The notes: generated by a model from the sequence alone, not told the origin. 64,000 nt of DNA from Thermosulfurimonas sp. F29 (GCF_019688735.1 NZ_JAIFYA010000001.1:620001-684000), one strand, 5' to 3'; positions 8,077 through 16,030 are shown, counted from the stretch's first letter. Program-made: numbers and translations.

Positions 8077-10704
8077 ATGAAGCGATTTATATCCTTTTTG
8101 CTCCTCTCCGCCATCTATTCTTTTTTCCTCCAGCCCCTGGCCTGGAGCACACCTGGTACGATTACTCTCGCGGTACTGGCCAAGCGGGGGCGCGAGGCCA
8201 CGGTGAAGCGCTGGCAACCGCTGGTGGACTACCTGAACCGGCTTACCCCCTATACCATTCAACTGGAACCCCTACCTTTTGAGGCACTGGAGAGAGCCGT
8301 ACGCAGCGGAACGGTGGATCTGGTGCTGGCCAATCCGGCCATGTTCGTGAAGTTCGAGATTTGTTGCGGGCTGGCCCCTATAGTGACCATGAAAAACCTC
8401 AAGTTCGGAAGGGCCTATACCCGCTTCGGCGGAGTCATTTTTACCCGGGCCGACCGAAGGGATCTCCGCCGCCTGAGGGACCTGAAGCGGGGGAAGATTC
8501 TGGTGGGGGCGGTGGATCCGGACTCCTTCGGCGGCTGGCTCATGCAGTGGCGGGAGTTCCGGCGGGCCGGGCTCAAACGGGGGAGAGACTTCCGGGTCCG
8601 CTTCTACGGCACCCACGATGCGGTGGTCTACGCGGTGCTGAGGGGGGAGGTGGATGTGGGGTGCGTGCGCACGGACACCCTGGAGACCATGGCCGCCGAG
8701 GGAAAGATTCGCCTCCGGGACTTCCGGATCCTGCACCCCCGCCATCACCCGGGTTTTGACCTCCTGGTAAGCACGGACCTTTACCCGGAATGGCCCCTGG
8801 CCCGCACGCCCCGGCTTTCGGACGAAGTGGCCGAAATGCTGGCCTCGGTCCTGCTGGCCCTGCCCTCCTCCTCGGAGGTGGCCCGCAGGTCCGGGGCGGC
8901 CTGGACCATCCCCCACAATTACCAGCCGGTGCACGAATGCCTGCGGGAACTGGGCGTGGGCCCCTATGCCGAACTACGGGCCCGGCTGCTTGAACAGGCC
9001 CGCAAAAAATACCTGAGAATCGTGGTCTTCCTGTCTGTTCTCTCTATAATCGGCGCCTCTATCACCCTCTATATCCTCTCGCTTCATCGCCGACTCACCC
9101 GGGCTTACCGGGATCTCAGACAATATCGTGATCACCTGGAAGAGCTGGTTCGGGAGCGGACCGTTCACCTGGAAAGACTGGCCCAGAAGCTCCGAGAAGA
9201 AAGAGAACGGCTGGAGGTAATTCTGGTGTCTCTGGCCGACGCGGTGATCGTTACCGATACCAAGGGGAAAATCCTCCTCCTGAATCCCGCGGCAGAAAAG
9301 CTTCTGGAAATTTCGGCCGAGGAGGCGTTAGGAAGAGATTTTTGCAAACTGGCCCCTCTCGAAATGCTGGACAAAGACAAAAAATGCGGAGAATATCTCC
9401 GTACCCTATCGGATACCAACCGGGTGGAGTTTCGAGAAGCCCTTCTAAAGCTACCCTCCGGAAAGAAGGTCCTGGTAGAAGGCACGGCTACGCCCATATT
9501 GGAAGACTCCAGAGAGGTTCAGGGAAGCGTGATCGTGCTTAGGGATATAACCCTGCGCAAGAAACTGGAGGAGGAGGCCCGCAAGACCACCAAGCTCGAG
9601 GCCCTGAGTCTGGTGGCCTCCGGTCTGGCTCACGACTTTAACAACCTGCTGGCCACCATCATGGGGTATCTGGAGGTCCTGCGCCTCAGGGGTGGTGAGG
9701 AGCTGGCCCCGCTGGTGGAAAAGGCGGAACGGGCCTGTCTCACCGCCCGCACGCTTACCCGGGAGCTTCTCACCTACACCGCAGGCGGCGGCCCGGTAAA
9801 ACGCATGGCCTCCATAGAGGAGGTCCTGCGCGAGGCGGTGGAATTCGCCATGGCCGGATCCGGGATCCGGGTGGAGATGGAGCAGGAAACCCTCTGGCCG
9901 GTGGAGATGGATCCGGATCAGATCGCCGTCTGTCTTCACAACATCCTGCTCAACGCTCGGCAGGCCATGGGGGATCGGGGCACCGTGTTCGTGCGGGCCA
10001 CAAACCGCCACCTTCCCCGGGAAAACCCCGCGGGACTTCCCCCCGGCCCGTATGTGGAGATAGAAATCGAGGACACCGGCCCGGGAATCCCGCCGGAGGT
10101 CCTCACCCGTCTCTTCGAGCCCTTTTTCACCACCCGGGAGGGCGGATCGGGTCTGGGGCTCTTCACCTGTCGGCGGATCGTAGAGGCCCACGGAGGGAGG
10201 ATCGTGGCGGAATCCCCTCCGGGCCGTGGGGCCGTGTTTCGCCTGTACCTCCCGGCTCACCCGGAGGTCGAACGCCCGCGGGATACGGAAAAGGAAACGC
10301 GGATCGAGCCGAGGGTGTCGGCCCGAATCCTGGTCATGGACGACGAGGAGGGGGTGCGTGAAACCCTGGCCGAGATCCTGCGACTGAACGGTTTTGAGGT
10401 GGAAACGGCTCGGGACGGGAACGAGGCGCTGGAGAAGTTCCGGAAGGCCCTCTCCGAGGGACGCCCCTTCGGGCTGGTGATCCTGGACCTCACCGTGCCC
10501 GGGGGACTGGGAGGGCGAGAGATCCTTCCCCGGCTAAAGGAACTGGATCCGGAGGTTAGGACCGTGGTGGCGAGCGGTTACTCCCAGGATCCGGTGATGG
10601 AAAACTTCCGGGAGCACGGCTTCGACGGAGCGCTCCTCAAGCCCTTTACCGCCAGAGACCTCATCGAGACCATCTCCCGGATTCTCGCTCCCGGGAGAGA
10701 ATGA
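8077..10704 (+). CDS. Hybrid sensor histidine kinase with PhnD-like periplasmic sensor domain (TtrS-like)
   Basis: An 875-residue membrane kinase. In order: signal peptide 1-24, PhnD/phosphonate-type periplasmic binding domain about 27-295, membrane segment about 312-333, a coiled-coil linker, PAS domain about 377-490, HisKA with phospho-acceptor His519 in LAHDFNNLLA, HATPase (N box NILLNARQAM near 615, G box EDTGPGIPP near 664) and a receiver domain from about 750 with phospho-acceptor Asp804. The PhnD-plus-kinase arrangement is known from the tetrathionate sensor TtrS. A TtrA-like reductase gene lies 6 kb upstream, so sensing of a sulfur oxyanion is a reasonable but untested inference. No separate DNA-binding response regulator is adjacent. 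Its 3' end overlaps gmhB convergently by 44 nt. Confidence 0.9.
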   Translation: MKRFISFLLLSAIYSFFLQPLAWSTPGTITLAVLAKRGREATVKRWQPLVDYLNRLTPYTIQLEPLPFEALERAVRSGTVDLVLANPAMFVKFEICCGLAPIVTMKNLKFGRAYTRFGGVIFTRADRRDLRRLRDLKRGKILVGAVDPDSFGGWLMQWREFRRAGLKRGRDFRVRFYGTHDAVVYAVLRGEVDVGCVRTDTLETMAAEGKIRLRDFRILHPRHHPGFDLLVSTDLYPEWPLARTPRLSDEVAEMLASVLLALPSSSEVARRSGAAWTIPHNYQPVHECLRELGVGPYAELRARLLEQARKKYLRIVVFLSVLSIIGASITLYILSLHRRLTRAYRDLRQYRDHLEELVRERTVHLERLAQKLREERERLEVILVSLADAVIVTDTKGKILLLNPAAEKLLEISAEEALGRDFCKLAPLEMLDKDKKCGEYLRTLSDTNRVEFREALLKLPSGKKVLVEGTATPILEDSREVQGSVIVLRDITLRKKLEEEARKTTKLEALSLVASGLAHDFNNLLATIMGYLEVLRLRGGEELAPLVEKAERACLTARTLTRELLTYTAGGGPVKRMASIEEVLREAVEFAMAGSGIRVEMEQETLWPVEMDPDQIAVCLHNILLNARQAMGDRGTVFVRATNRHLPRENPAGLPPGPYVEIEIEDTGPGIPPEVLTRLFEPFFTTREGGSGLGLFTCRRIVEAHGGRIVAESPPGRGAVFRLYLPAHPEVERPRDTEKETRIEPRVSARILVMDDEEGVRETLAEILRLNGFEVETARDGNEALEKFRKALSEGRPFGLVILDLTVPGGLGGREILPRLKELDPEVRTVVASGYSQDPVMENFREHGFDGALLKPFTARDLIETISRILAPGRE

Positions 10705-11236
10705 GCTCCGCGGCCTCCCGCAGGTCCCGGGCCACGAGGTCGGGCTCGATGCCCTTGCCCGGAAGCACATACTCCAGTTCTCCCCGGCCGTATCCGGTGA
10801 GCACCAGCACCCCGCAGGCTCCGAGGCGCCGGGCCAGCGCGAGATCCACCCAGCGATCCCCCACCACATAGGCCCGGGAGAGGTCCAGATTGAGTTCCTC
10901 GGCGGCCTGTCGGGCCAGCCCGGTTTCCGGCTTCCGGCAGGCGCATCCTGCCTCGGGGTGATGCAGACACACATAGACCCCGTCCACCCGGGCCCCGCGG
11001 GCGGCGAGCCTCCGCAGGAGCTCCCGGTTGACCTCGTGCACCAGCGTCTCGGGAAAGTATCCCCGGGCCGGTCCGCTCTGATTGGTCACGATCACCACGG
11101 CAAACCCCGCCTCCTTAAGACGCCTTATCCCCTCGGCGGCCCCGGGAAGGAGACGCAGACGGGAGAGGTGGTTGAGATACCCCACCTCCTCGTTCACCGT
11201 GCCGTCCCGATCCAGGAAGACCACCGGCCTTCTCAT
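10661..11236 (-). CDS. gmhB: D-glycero-D-manno-heptose 1,7-bisphosphate 7-phosphatase (GmhB)
   Basis: About 191 residues of the HAD superfamily. The nucleophile motif VFLDRDGTVN is at the N-terminus, then VVIVTNQSGPARG. The Cys/His-rich zinc loop CLHHPEAGCACRKP is diagnostic of GmhB, and GDRWVDLALA is the C-terminal acidic motif. It removes the 7-phosphate in ADP-heptose synthesis for the LPS inner core. The ATG at 11236 directly precedes the conserved start (MRRPVVFLDRDG) and overlaps the stop of the small upstream gene in an ATGA. The genes upstream on the same strand lead back to a heptosyltransferase, giving an LPS-core operon. Confidence 0.92.
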   Translation of the reverse strand: MRRPVVFLDRDGTVNEEVGYLNHLSRLRLLPGAAEGIRRLKEAGFAVVIVTNQSGPARGYFPETLVHEVNRELLRRLAARGARVDGVYVCLHHPEAGCACRKPETGLARQAAEELNLDLSRAYVVGDRWVDLALARRLGACGVLVLTGYGRGELEYVLPGKGIEPDLVARDLREAAELILSRERESGRWSR

Positions 11237-11379
11237 CCCCCCCTTTCCTCCCGTTTTATTCTTCCGGCCTCGCTCGACCCGAAAAGCTTTCCCTTCATGG
11301 AGTCCCACAGCACCCGCACGGCCGGATTATCCGGAAGCTTCTTATAGTCCCACAGAAGAATCTCAGGGGGTCTCTTCAT
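11233..11379 (-). CDS. Small hypothetical protein between heptosyltransferase and gmhB
   Basis: A 48-residue frame starting MKRPPEILLWDYKKLPDNP and ending in a basic tail. I do not recognise it. Its stop overlaps the gmhB start by ATGA, the usual sign of translational coupling. Its own start lies within the end of the small frame at 11363-11458, shifted by one base. No membrane segment or cysteine motif is visible. It could be a separate small protein or the second half of a frameshifted one. Confidence 0.45.
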   Translation of the reverse strand: MKRPPEILLWDYKKLPDNPAVRVLWDSMKGKLFGSSEAGRIKREERGG

Positions 11380-11458
11380 CGGGCCTTTTTCCTTCTTTGG
11401 TGAAGCGTTTAAGTTCCTCGGCCCAGGCCGTCTCATAGGCTTCCGCCAGTCTCTCCAC
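11363..11458 (-). CDS. Very small hypothetical frame (31 aa), possibly the first half of the following small gene
   Basis: A GTG-started frame giving a short charged, amphipathic peptide (VERLAEAYETAWAEELKRF and a Lys/Glu-rich end). It begins 8 nt after the heptosyltransferase stop and ends inside the next small frame in a different phase. The composition looks protein-like. No family is recognised, and it may be one gene with its neighbour split by a frameshift. Confidence 0.3.
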   Translation of the reverse strand: MERLAEAYETAWAEELKRFTKEGKRPDEETP

Positions 11459-11466
11459 CCATACGC

Positions 11467-12432
11467 TTAACTGTAAACGATCTCCTCCACGGCTTGAAGG
11501 ACCTCCTCCACCGATACGGTGGTGAGGCAGGGGTAGCCCCGGCTGCAGGTCCTCCGCAGACAGGGGCTGCAGGGGAGCCCTTTCCAGACCACCCGGGCCC
11601 GGGGATTGAGGGGGCCGGTGGCCCGGGGATCGGTGGAACCGAAGATGGCCACCTGGGGGCGTCCCAGGGCCGCGGCCACATGCATGAGTCCGGAGTCGTT
11701 GGAGACGAAGACCGTGGCCCTTTCGATGACCGCGGCGGCGGTGGCCACATCGGTCCTTCCGCAGAGGTTGTGCACCCGGGAAAGGCCGGCGGAAATCCCT
11801 TCGGCGGCGTCCCGTTCGTTTACTCCCCCCACCAGGGCCACGGACCAGCCCCGGCGGACGAGCTCTTCGGCCAGTTTCCGGAACCTATCGGGGGGCCAGC
11901 GTTTGGCCGGTCCGTAGGCCGCGCCGGGGGCCAGCACCGCAAGGGGCCCGGGAAGCCCGGAGAGGAGCTCCCCGGCCCGCCGCCGGGCCGCCTCCGGCAC
12001 CGAAAGGGTAAGGCTCCGCTCCGGCACGGAAAAGCCCAGGGCCTCGAGCAAATACACATAGTAGTCCCGCTGATGGAGGGATTCGGCCGGGGGGTTTACG
12101 GCCCGCGTAAGAAGTAACCGGCGACCGTCCGTGGAAAACCCCATGCGTTCCGGTATCCCGGCCAGAAAGACCAGGAGGGCGGAGGACAGGGAATTGGGAA
12201 GGAGAAGCGCCTCCCTGAAGCCCCGACCTCGCAGGGAACGCGCAGTTCGGAGCAGGCCGAGAGACCCTTCGGAAAGAGCGGAAAAACCCCGCACCCCCGG
12301 AAAGCAAGCAAAAAGCGGTTCAAGAAAACCCCTTCCCAGAAGCCAGACCGTGGTCCTGCGGGAGAGGGCCCGCACCACCGGCGTGGCCATCACCGCATCC
12401 CCCAGCCAGTTGGGCAACCGCACCAGTAACAT
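11467..12432 (-). CDS. waaF: Lipopolysaccharide heptosyltransferase, WaaF (II) type
   Basis: About 321 residues of glycosyltransferase family 9. It opens MLLVRLPNWLGDAVMATPVV, the classic heptosyltransferase II start, and the second Rossmann domain has VLAPGAAYGPAKRWPPDRF, FVSNDSGLMHVAAALG and VAIFGSTDPRATGP. A cysteine cluster (CSPCLRRTCSRGYPC) is typical of WaaF. It transfers L-glycero-D-manno-heptose from ADP-heptose onto the LPS inner core at the inner membrane. I prefer the ATG at 12432 over the TTG three codons upstream because it matches the family start. The gene leads the LPS operon towards gmhB. Confidence 0.9.
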   Translation of the reverse strand: MLLVRLPNWLGDAVMATPVVRALSRRTTVWLLGRGFLEPLFACFPGVRGFSALSEGSLGLLRTARSLRGRGFREALLLPNSLSSALLVFLAGIPERMGFSTDGRRLLLTRAVNPPAESLHQRDYYVYLLEALGFSVPERSLTLSVPEAARRRAGELLSGLPGPLAVLAPGAAYGPAKRWPPDRFRKLAEELVRRGWSVALVGGVNERDAAEGISAGLSRVHNLCGRTDVATAAAVIERATVFVSNDSGLMHVAAALGRPQVAIFGSTDPRATGPLNPRARVVWKGLPCSPCLRRTCSRGYPCLTTVSVEEVLQAVEEIVYS

Positions 12433-12475
12433 CTCCCACAAAATACCACAACCCGGAACCCCGGAAAGAGAATCC

Positions 12476-12492
12476 CTACCTTGACAGTAGGA
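12476..12492 (+). promoter_or_regulatory. Operator copy 1 of the isc operon
   Basis: CTACC TTG ACAGTAGGA: an imperfect dyad (CTAC, 7 nt, GTAG) that covers the -35 element of the isc promoter. The same 17-mer with only the three middle bases changed recurs 35 bp downstream. An Rrf2-type regulator encoded in the operon is the likely binder. Confidence 0.7.
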
Positions 12493-12509
12493 ATTAACGG
12501 GATTATTTT
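12481..12509 (+). promoter_or_regulatory. Promoter of the isc operon
   Basis: TTGACA (12481-12486), 17-nt spacer, TATTTT (12504-12509): a near-consensus sigma-70 promoter. Transcription would begin near 12516, inside operator copy 2. The -35 is inside operator copy 1. Confidence 0.75.
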
Positions 12510-12510
12510 A

Positions 12511-12527
12511 CTACCAAAACAGTAGGA
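12511..12527 (+). promoter_or_regulatory. Operator copy 2 of the isc operon
   Basis: CTACC AAA ACAGTAGGA, just downstream of the -10 and over the expected transcription start. It is a second copy of the dyad at 12476. Two sites bracketing the -10 fit repression by a dimeric regulator. Confidence 0.7.
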
Positions 12528-12543
12528 TTTCGGAGGGGCGGTC

Positions 12544-12798
12544 ATGAGGTTCGTGGAGGACATAAAGGCTGATCTGAGCGTGGATCTGGTCTATCGCATG
12601 TGCCCCATGCACCTTCTCGAGCCGGAGGAGTTCCTCCGGAAGCTCCGGGTGGGGCAGATCCTGGAGATTCTCACGGACTACGACGGCGCCCTGGAGGACA
12701 TCCCGGCCTGGTGCGCCCGCAGGGGACAGGAATTTCTGGGCGTGAAAGAAGACGACGGCTTTTTCCGTCTTTACATCAAAAAAATCCGAGAGGTGTGA
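12544..12798 (+). CDS. TusA/SirA-like sulfur-carrier protein
   Basis: An 84-residue protein with the TusA-like fold signature: VYRMCPMHLLEPEEFLRKLRVGQILEILTD corresponds to the CPxP...L..L..G..L.V.. pattern, with the reactive cysteine in CPMHLL where the usual second proline is replaced. TusA proteins accept persulfide sulfur from cysteine desulfurases and pass it to acceptors in the cytoplasm. It is the first gene of the isc operon and is followed after 1 nt by the IscS homologue. A second cysteine (PAWCARRGQ) is in the position often seen in two-cysteine members. A sulfur-relay partner of the isc proteins is the natural inference. Confidence 0.8.
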   Translation: MRFVEDIKADLSVDLVYRMCPMHLLEPEEFLRKLRVGQILEILTDYDGALEDIPAWCARRGQEFLGVKEDDGFFRLYIKKIREV

Positions 12799-12799
12799 C

Positions 12800-13966
12800 A
12801 TGGGAAAGAAGATCATTTACCTGGATCACGCCGCGGCCTCTCCGGTGCTACCGGAGGTATGGGAGGCCATAAGGCCGTATTTTTCCGAAAGGTTCTGGAA
12901 TCCCTCGGCGGTTTACGATCTGGGCACGGAGATCCGGGAAAAGGTCGAGGAAGCCCGTCGCCGGGTGGCCGGACTCATCGGGGCGGAGCCGGAGGAAATT
13001 ATCTTCACCTCCTGCGGTGCGGAGGCCAACAACATGGCCATCAAAGGTCTGGCCCTGGCCCACGAGAAAAAGGGAAAACGCATCCTGGTGTCCGCCATCG
13101 AACATCACTCGGTATTGAACAGCGCCCGTTTCCTCGAACGGCTCGGTTTTGAGATGGCCCTCATCCCGGTGGACTCCCGCGGTCGGGTCACCCCCGAGGC
13201 CCTGCAGAAAATGCTCACCCCGGACACCGTCCTGGTGTCCATCGGTCACGCCAATAACGAAATAGGAACCGTACAGGACCTGAAACCCCTGGTGGAACTG
13301 ACCCATCAGAACGGCACCTTTTTCCACACCGACGCTGTGGCTTCGGTGGGACAGATCCCGGTGGAGGTAAGGGAACTGGGGGTGGACCTCCTGTCCCTTT
13401 CCGGAATCAGCCTTGGAGCCCCCAAGGGAGTGGGAGCCCTTTATGTGCGCAAGGGCGTACGGATCATGCCCCTCATTCACGGAGGTATCCAGGAACGGGG
13501 ATGGAGAGCCGGAACGGAGAATGTCCCGGCCATTATAGGCCTGGGGGTAGCGGCGGAGATCCAGAAAAACCGCCTCCCGCAAAAAATGAAACGCCTTCGA
13601 AAACTCCGGGATCGGCTGGTGGAGGGGATCCTGGAACGGATCCCGAAAACCCATTATACCGGAGACCCTCAAAACAGACTCCCCGGCCACGCCAGCTTCT
13701 GCTTCGAGGGCCTGGAGGGTGAGGCCCTGGTCTTCATGCTTGCGGCCCACGGAATATACGGAAACACCGGTTCCGCCTGTGCCTCCAAGGCCCTCAAGAC
13801 CTCCCCCGTCCTTAAGGCCCTGGGGCTTCCCGAGGTGGTGGCCCAGGGATCTCTGGTCCTCACCCTGGAGGAGGAAAATACCGACGAAGAGGTGGACCGG
13901 GTCCTGGAGGTCCTGCCGCAGGTGGTAGCCCGCCTGCGGGCCATGAGTCCCATCTGGGAGGACTGA
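12800..13966 (+). CDS. Cysteine desulfurase homologue (IscS/NifS family) lacking the PLP lysine
   Basis: A 388-residue class V aminotransferase-fold protein that is clearly IscS/NifS-like from IYLDHAAASPVLPEVWEA through GAEANNMAIKG, EHHSVLN, GHANNEIGTVQDL, HTDAVASVGQ and RGWRAGTENVPAIIG. The active-loop cysteine is present (Cys327, GSACAS). Where family members have S-x-H-K followed by a GPKG-type turn, this protein reads SGISLGAPKG. The PLP-binding lysine is Ser204 and the preceding histidine is Ile203. The final R-x-S-x-G segment is also changed. It therefore probably cannot form the PLP Schiff base. From memory, the Archaeoglobus fulgidus IscS has a comparable loss and is proposed to serve as an IscU partner. 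The intact operon suggests a retained function. Confidence 0.85.
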   Translation: MGKKIIYLDHAAASPVLPEVWEAIRPYFSERFWNPSAVYDLGTEIREKVEEARRRVAGLIGAEPEEIIFTSCGAEANNMAIKGLALAHEKKGKRILVSAIEHHSVLNSARFLERLGFEMALIPVDSRGRVTPEALQKMLTPDTVLVSIGHANNEIGTVQDLKPLVELTHQNGTFFHTDAVASVGQIPVEVRELGVDLLSLSGISLGAPKGVGALYVRKGVRIMPLIHGGIQERGWRAGTENVPAIIGLGVAAEIQKNRLPQKMKRLRKLRDRLVEGILERIPKTHYTGDPQNRLPGHASFCFEGLEGEALVFMLAAHGIYGNTGSACASKALKTSPVLKALGLPEVVAQGSLVLTLEEENTDEEVDRVLEVLPQVVARLRAMSPIWED

Positions 13967-13969
13967 ACG

Positions 13970-14401
13970 ATGCGTCTTTCCACACGCAGTCGGTATGCCA
14001 CGCGCATCCTCCTCGAACTGGCCAAACATTACCCCCGGGGGCCTCTCCAGCTAAAGGAGATCGCCCGCCGCCAGGAACTGTCCCCTAAATATGTGGAACA
14101 GATTCTCCTGCGACTAAAGAAGGCCGGGCTGGTTCAGGGAGAAAGAGGGGCCCGGGGAGGATATCGCCTGGGGCGTCCGCCGGAGGAAATATCCCTCTTC
14201 GACATCCTCTCCGCCACCGGCGAACGATCCCTTACACCCTGCACCGAAGACCCTCCCCGGTGCTACCGGTTTCCCTATTGTGAGGCCAAGGAGGTCTGGC
14301 GGAACCTCAATCAGCTTCTGATCCGCCGGCTGAAAGACCTTTCCCTGTCCGAAATTCTCGAAAAAGGAGGTTCGCATGTTTACGGAAAAATACACCGATA
14401 A
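13970..14401 (+). CDS. iscR: Rrf2-family transcriptional regulator, IscR-like
   Basis: A 143-residue Rrf2 protein. The winged-helix N-terminus (MRLSTRSRYATRILLELA) includes LKEIARRQELSPKYVEQIL as the recognition region and GGYRLGRPPEEISL as the wing. Three cysteines near 88-102 (C-x6-C-x5-C) match the [2Fe-2S] ligand pattern of IscR-like sensors. IscR represses isc genes when loaded with cluster. The gene sits inside the isc operon, 3 nt after the IscS homologue. Two identical dyads lie at the operon promoter, so autoregulation by this protein is likely. Its 3' end overlaps iscU by 26 nt. Confidence 0.9.
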   Translation: MRLSTRSRYATRILLELAKHYPRGPLQLKEIARRQELSPKYVEQILLRLKKAGLVQGERGARGGYRLGRPPEEISLFDILSATGERSLTPCTEDPPRCYRFPYCEAKEVWRNLNQLLIRRLKDLSLSEILEKGGSHVYGKIHR

Positions 14402-14885
14402 GGTCATGGAACACTTCGCCCATCCCCGAAATGTAGGCACCATCGAGGACGCCGACGGGGTGGGAGAGGTGGGGAACCCGGCCTGCGGCGACATGATGAC
14501 CTTTTACATACGGGTTCAGGATGGTCGAATCGCGGAAATTAAGTACAAGACCTTCGGCTGTGTGGCCGCCATTGCGGTGGCCAGTGTGGTGAGTGAACTG
14601 GCCAAGGGAAAGACCCTGGAGGAGGCCAAGGCCCTCAGAAACGAGGACATCGCCCGGGAGCTGGGCGGGCTACCCAAACAGAAATGGCACTGTTCCGTGC
14701 TGGGATTAAAGGCCCTTCGGGAGGCCATAGAGGATTACGAGGCCCGGGTTAGCGGAAAACCCCGACAAAAAACCACCAGACCCAAACGGAAGCAGACCTG
14801 CCCCTCCTGCGGCGTGGAAAATCCCCTTACGGCCCGTTTTTGCATGAATTGCGGGACCGCACTGGAGGGTTCCTGCGGATCCTAA
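14376..14885 (+). CDS. iscU: IscU-type Fe-S scaffold protein with C-terminal zinc ribbon
   Basis: A 169-residue protein. Residues 1-125 are the IscU/NifU-N scaffold with its three cysteines in NPACGDMM, TFGCVAAIA and WHCSVLG, and the conserved Asp after the first cysteine. A Lys/Arg-rich linker leads to a C-terminal rubredoxin-like zinc ribbon (TCPSCGVENPL...FCMNCG) that ordinary IscU lacks. The scaffold assembles [2Fe-2S] clusters for transfer to apoproteins. The LPPVK chaperone-recognition motif is not visible and no hscA/hscB follow. Its start overlaps the regulator gene by 26 nt. Confidence 0.92.
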   Translation: MFTEKYTDKVMEHFAHPRNVGTIEDADGVGEVGNPACGDMMTFYIRVQDGRIAEIKYKTFGCVAAIAVASVVSELAKGKTLEEAKALRNEDIARELGGLPKQKWHCSVLGLKALREAIEDYEARVSGKPRQKTTRPKRKQTCPSCGVENPLTARFCMNCGTALEGSCGS

Positions 14886-16030
14886 AAAGCGGTCCGGAAG
14901 ATCCTCTTCAAAACCAGGGTGGCGTAGGAACCCTTGGGGAGGAAAAAGCGCAGCCGCACCACTCCTTTCTCCACGATTTCGCAGGAGAGATCCCGGGGGA
15001 AGACCACGGCCTCCCGGGGGTAGGTCTTAAAGATGAGCCCCTTGACCAGGCTGCGGAGGCGAGAGAGTCCCTGGATCCCCTCCCTCCGGAGCACGGCCTC
15101 GTAGAGCTCCGAAAGTTCCGGAGAGAGCCTGAGCCGGGGACTGGGGAGCGGAAGGTGTAGTTGCGAAAGCTCCCCGAGGGTCTCCGGCGGGAGTTCCCCG
15201 TAAAAGTAGAGCTCTCCCAGGAGATAGGGGATGCGGAAGTGGACCAGCGCCCGCCTTTCCAGGTAGAGCTTGAGGACCTCGTTCCAGAGGTAGGCCTGAT
15301 AGGCGTGCGCCAGCATCAGAAGATATTCTCCGTCCACCAGGGCGAAGGCCCGCTTGAAGGTGCGCCGGCTCGGTTGACGGGTGGCCAGGAATTCCACCAG
15401 GCGCCGCTCCCAGGGACTGGGGGCCAGTTCCGCGCAGGGAGCCACCCGGGGCCAGTGCCTGCGCAGGCATTCCCGAAAGGTCTGGGTGCGGGTGTACTCG
15501 TACTGGGAACCCTCCACCAGGAGGAGGTAAAGGGCCCTCTCGAAATTTCCCAGCACCGCCTCCCGGGCGGCAAAACCCTTCCGGTGGCGCACGGAACCGA
15601 AGCGCTGCTCGTCAAAGTAGTTGGGCACCCCGAACCGCCGCACCCTTTCCGCCTCCCGCAAAATCTCGTCCTCAGGCAGGTCCACCTCCCGCACGGTGAT
15701 CTCGAAGAGGTTGCCCCTGAGACGGGCCTTGGACATGGGAGAGGAGACCTGCCCCAGGTACTCCAGGTGCCAGTCTTTCCCCCGGAGGTCCCGCCGGGGC
15801 CCCCGGGGAACGGTCACGAATTGATGGGAGACGGCGTGCCGGTCCTTGAGTCCTCCGTAACCGATCAGGTCCTGACGAAGACGAAGCCTCCGGGCGATCT
15901 CCCCCAGGACATCCCAGGTGGTAAGGCCCCTCTTGCGCAGGCGATAGAGGGCGTACTCCCCCCTCCCCTCCGGATGGATGTCCGCCACCTCGTAGACCAC
16001 GAAATCTTCCGGACGGGCCTTTATCTTCAC
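14882..16030 (-). CDS. truD: tRNA pseudouridine(13) synthase TruD
   Basis: A 382-residue TruD family protein. The N-terminus KARPEDFVVYEVADI is the family start, YALYRLRKRGLTTWDVL follows, and the catalytic Asp lies in GYGGLKDRHAVSHQ near residue 80. A later NYFDEQRFGS motif is also diagnostic. TruD isomerises U13 in the D-stem of some tRNAs. The gene is convergent with iscU (4-nt overlap) and divergent from the GGDEF/EAL gene. Confidence 0.95.
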   Translation of the reverse strand: MKIKARPEDFVVYEVADIHPEGRGEYALYRLRKRGLTTWDVLGEIARRLRLRQDLIGYGGLKDRHAVSHQFVTVPRGPRRDLRGKDWHLEYLGQVSSPMSKARLRGNLFEITVREVDLPEDEILREAERVRRFGVPNYFDEQRFGSVRHRKGFAAREAVLGNFERALYLLLVEGSQYEYTRTQTFRECLRRHWPRVAPCAELAPSPWERRLVEFLATRQPSRRTFKRAFALVDGEYLLMLAHAYQAYLWNEVLKLYLERRALVHFRIPYLLGELYFYGELPPETLGELSQLHLPLPSPRLRLSPELSELYEAVLRREGIQGLSRLRSLVKGLIFKTYPREAVVFPRDLSCEIVEKGVVRLRFFLPKGSYATLVLKRIFRTAF

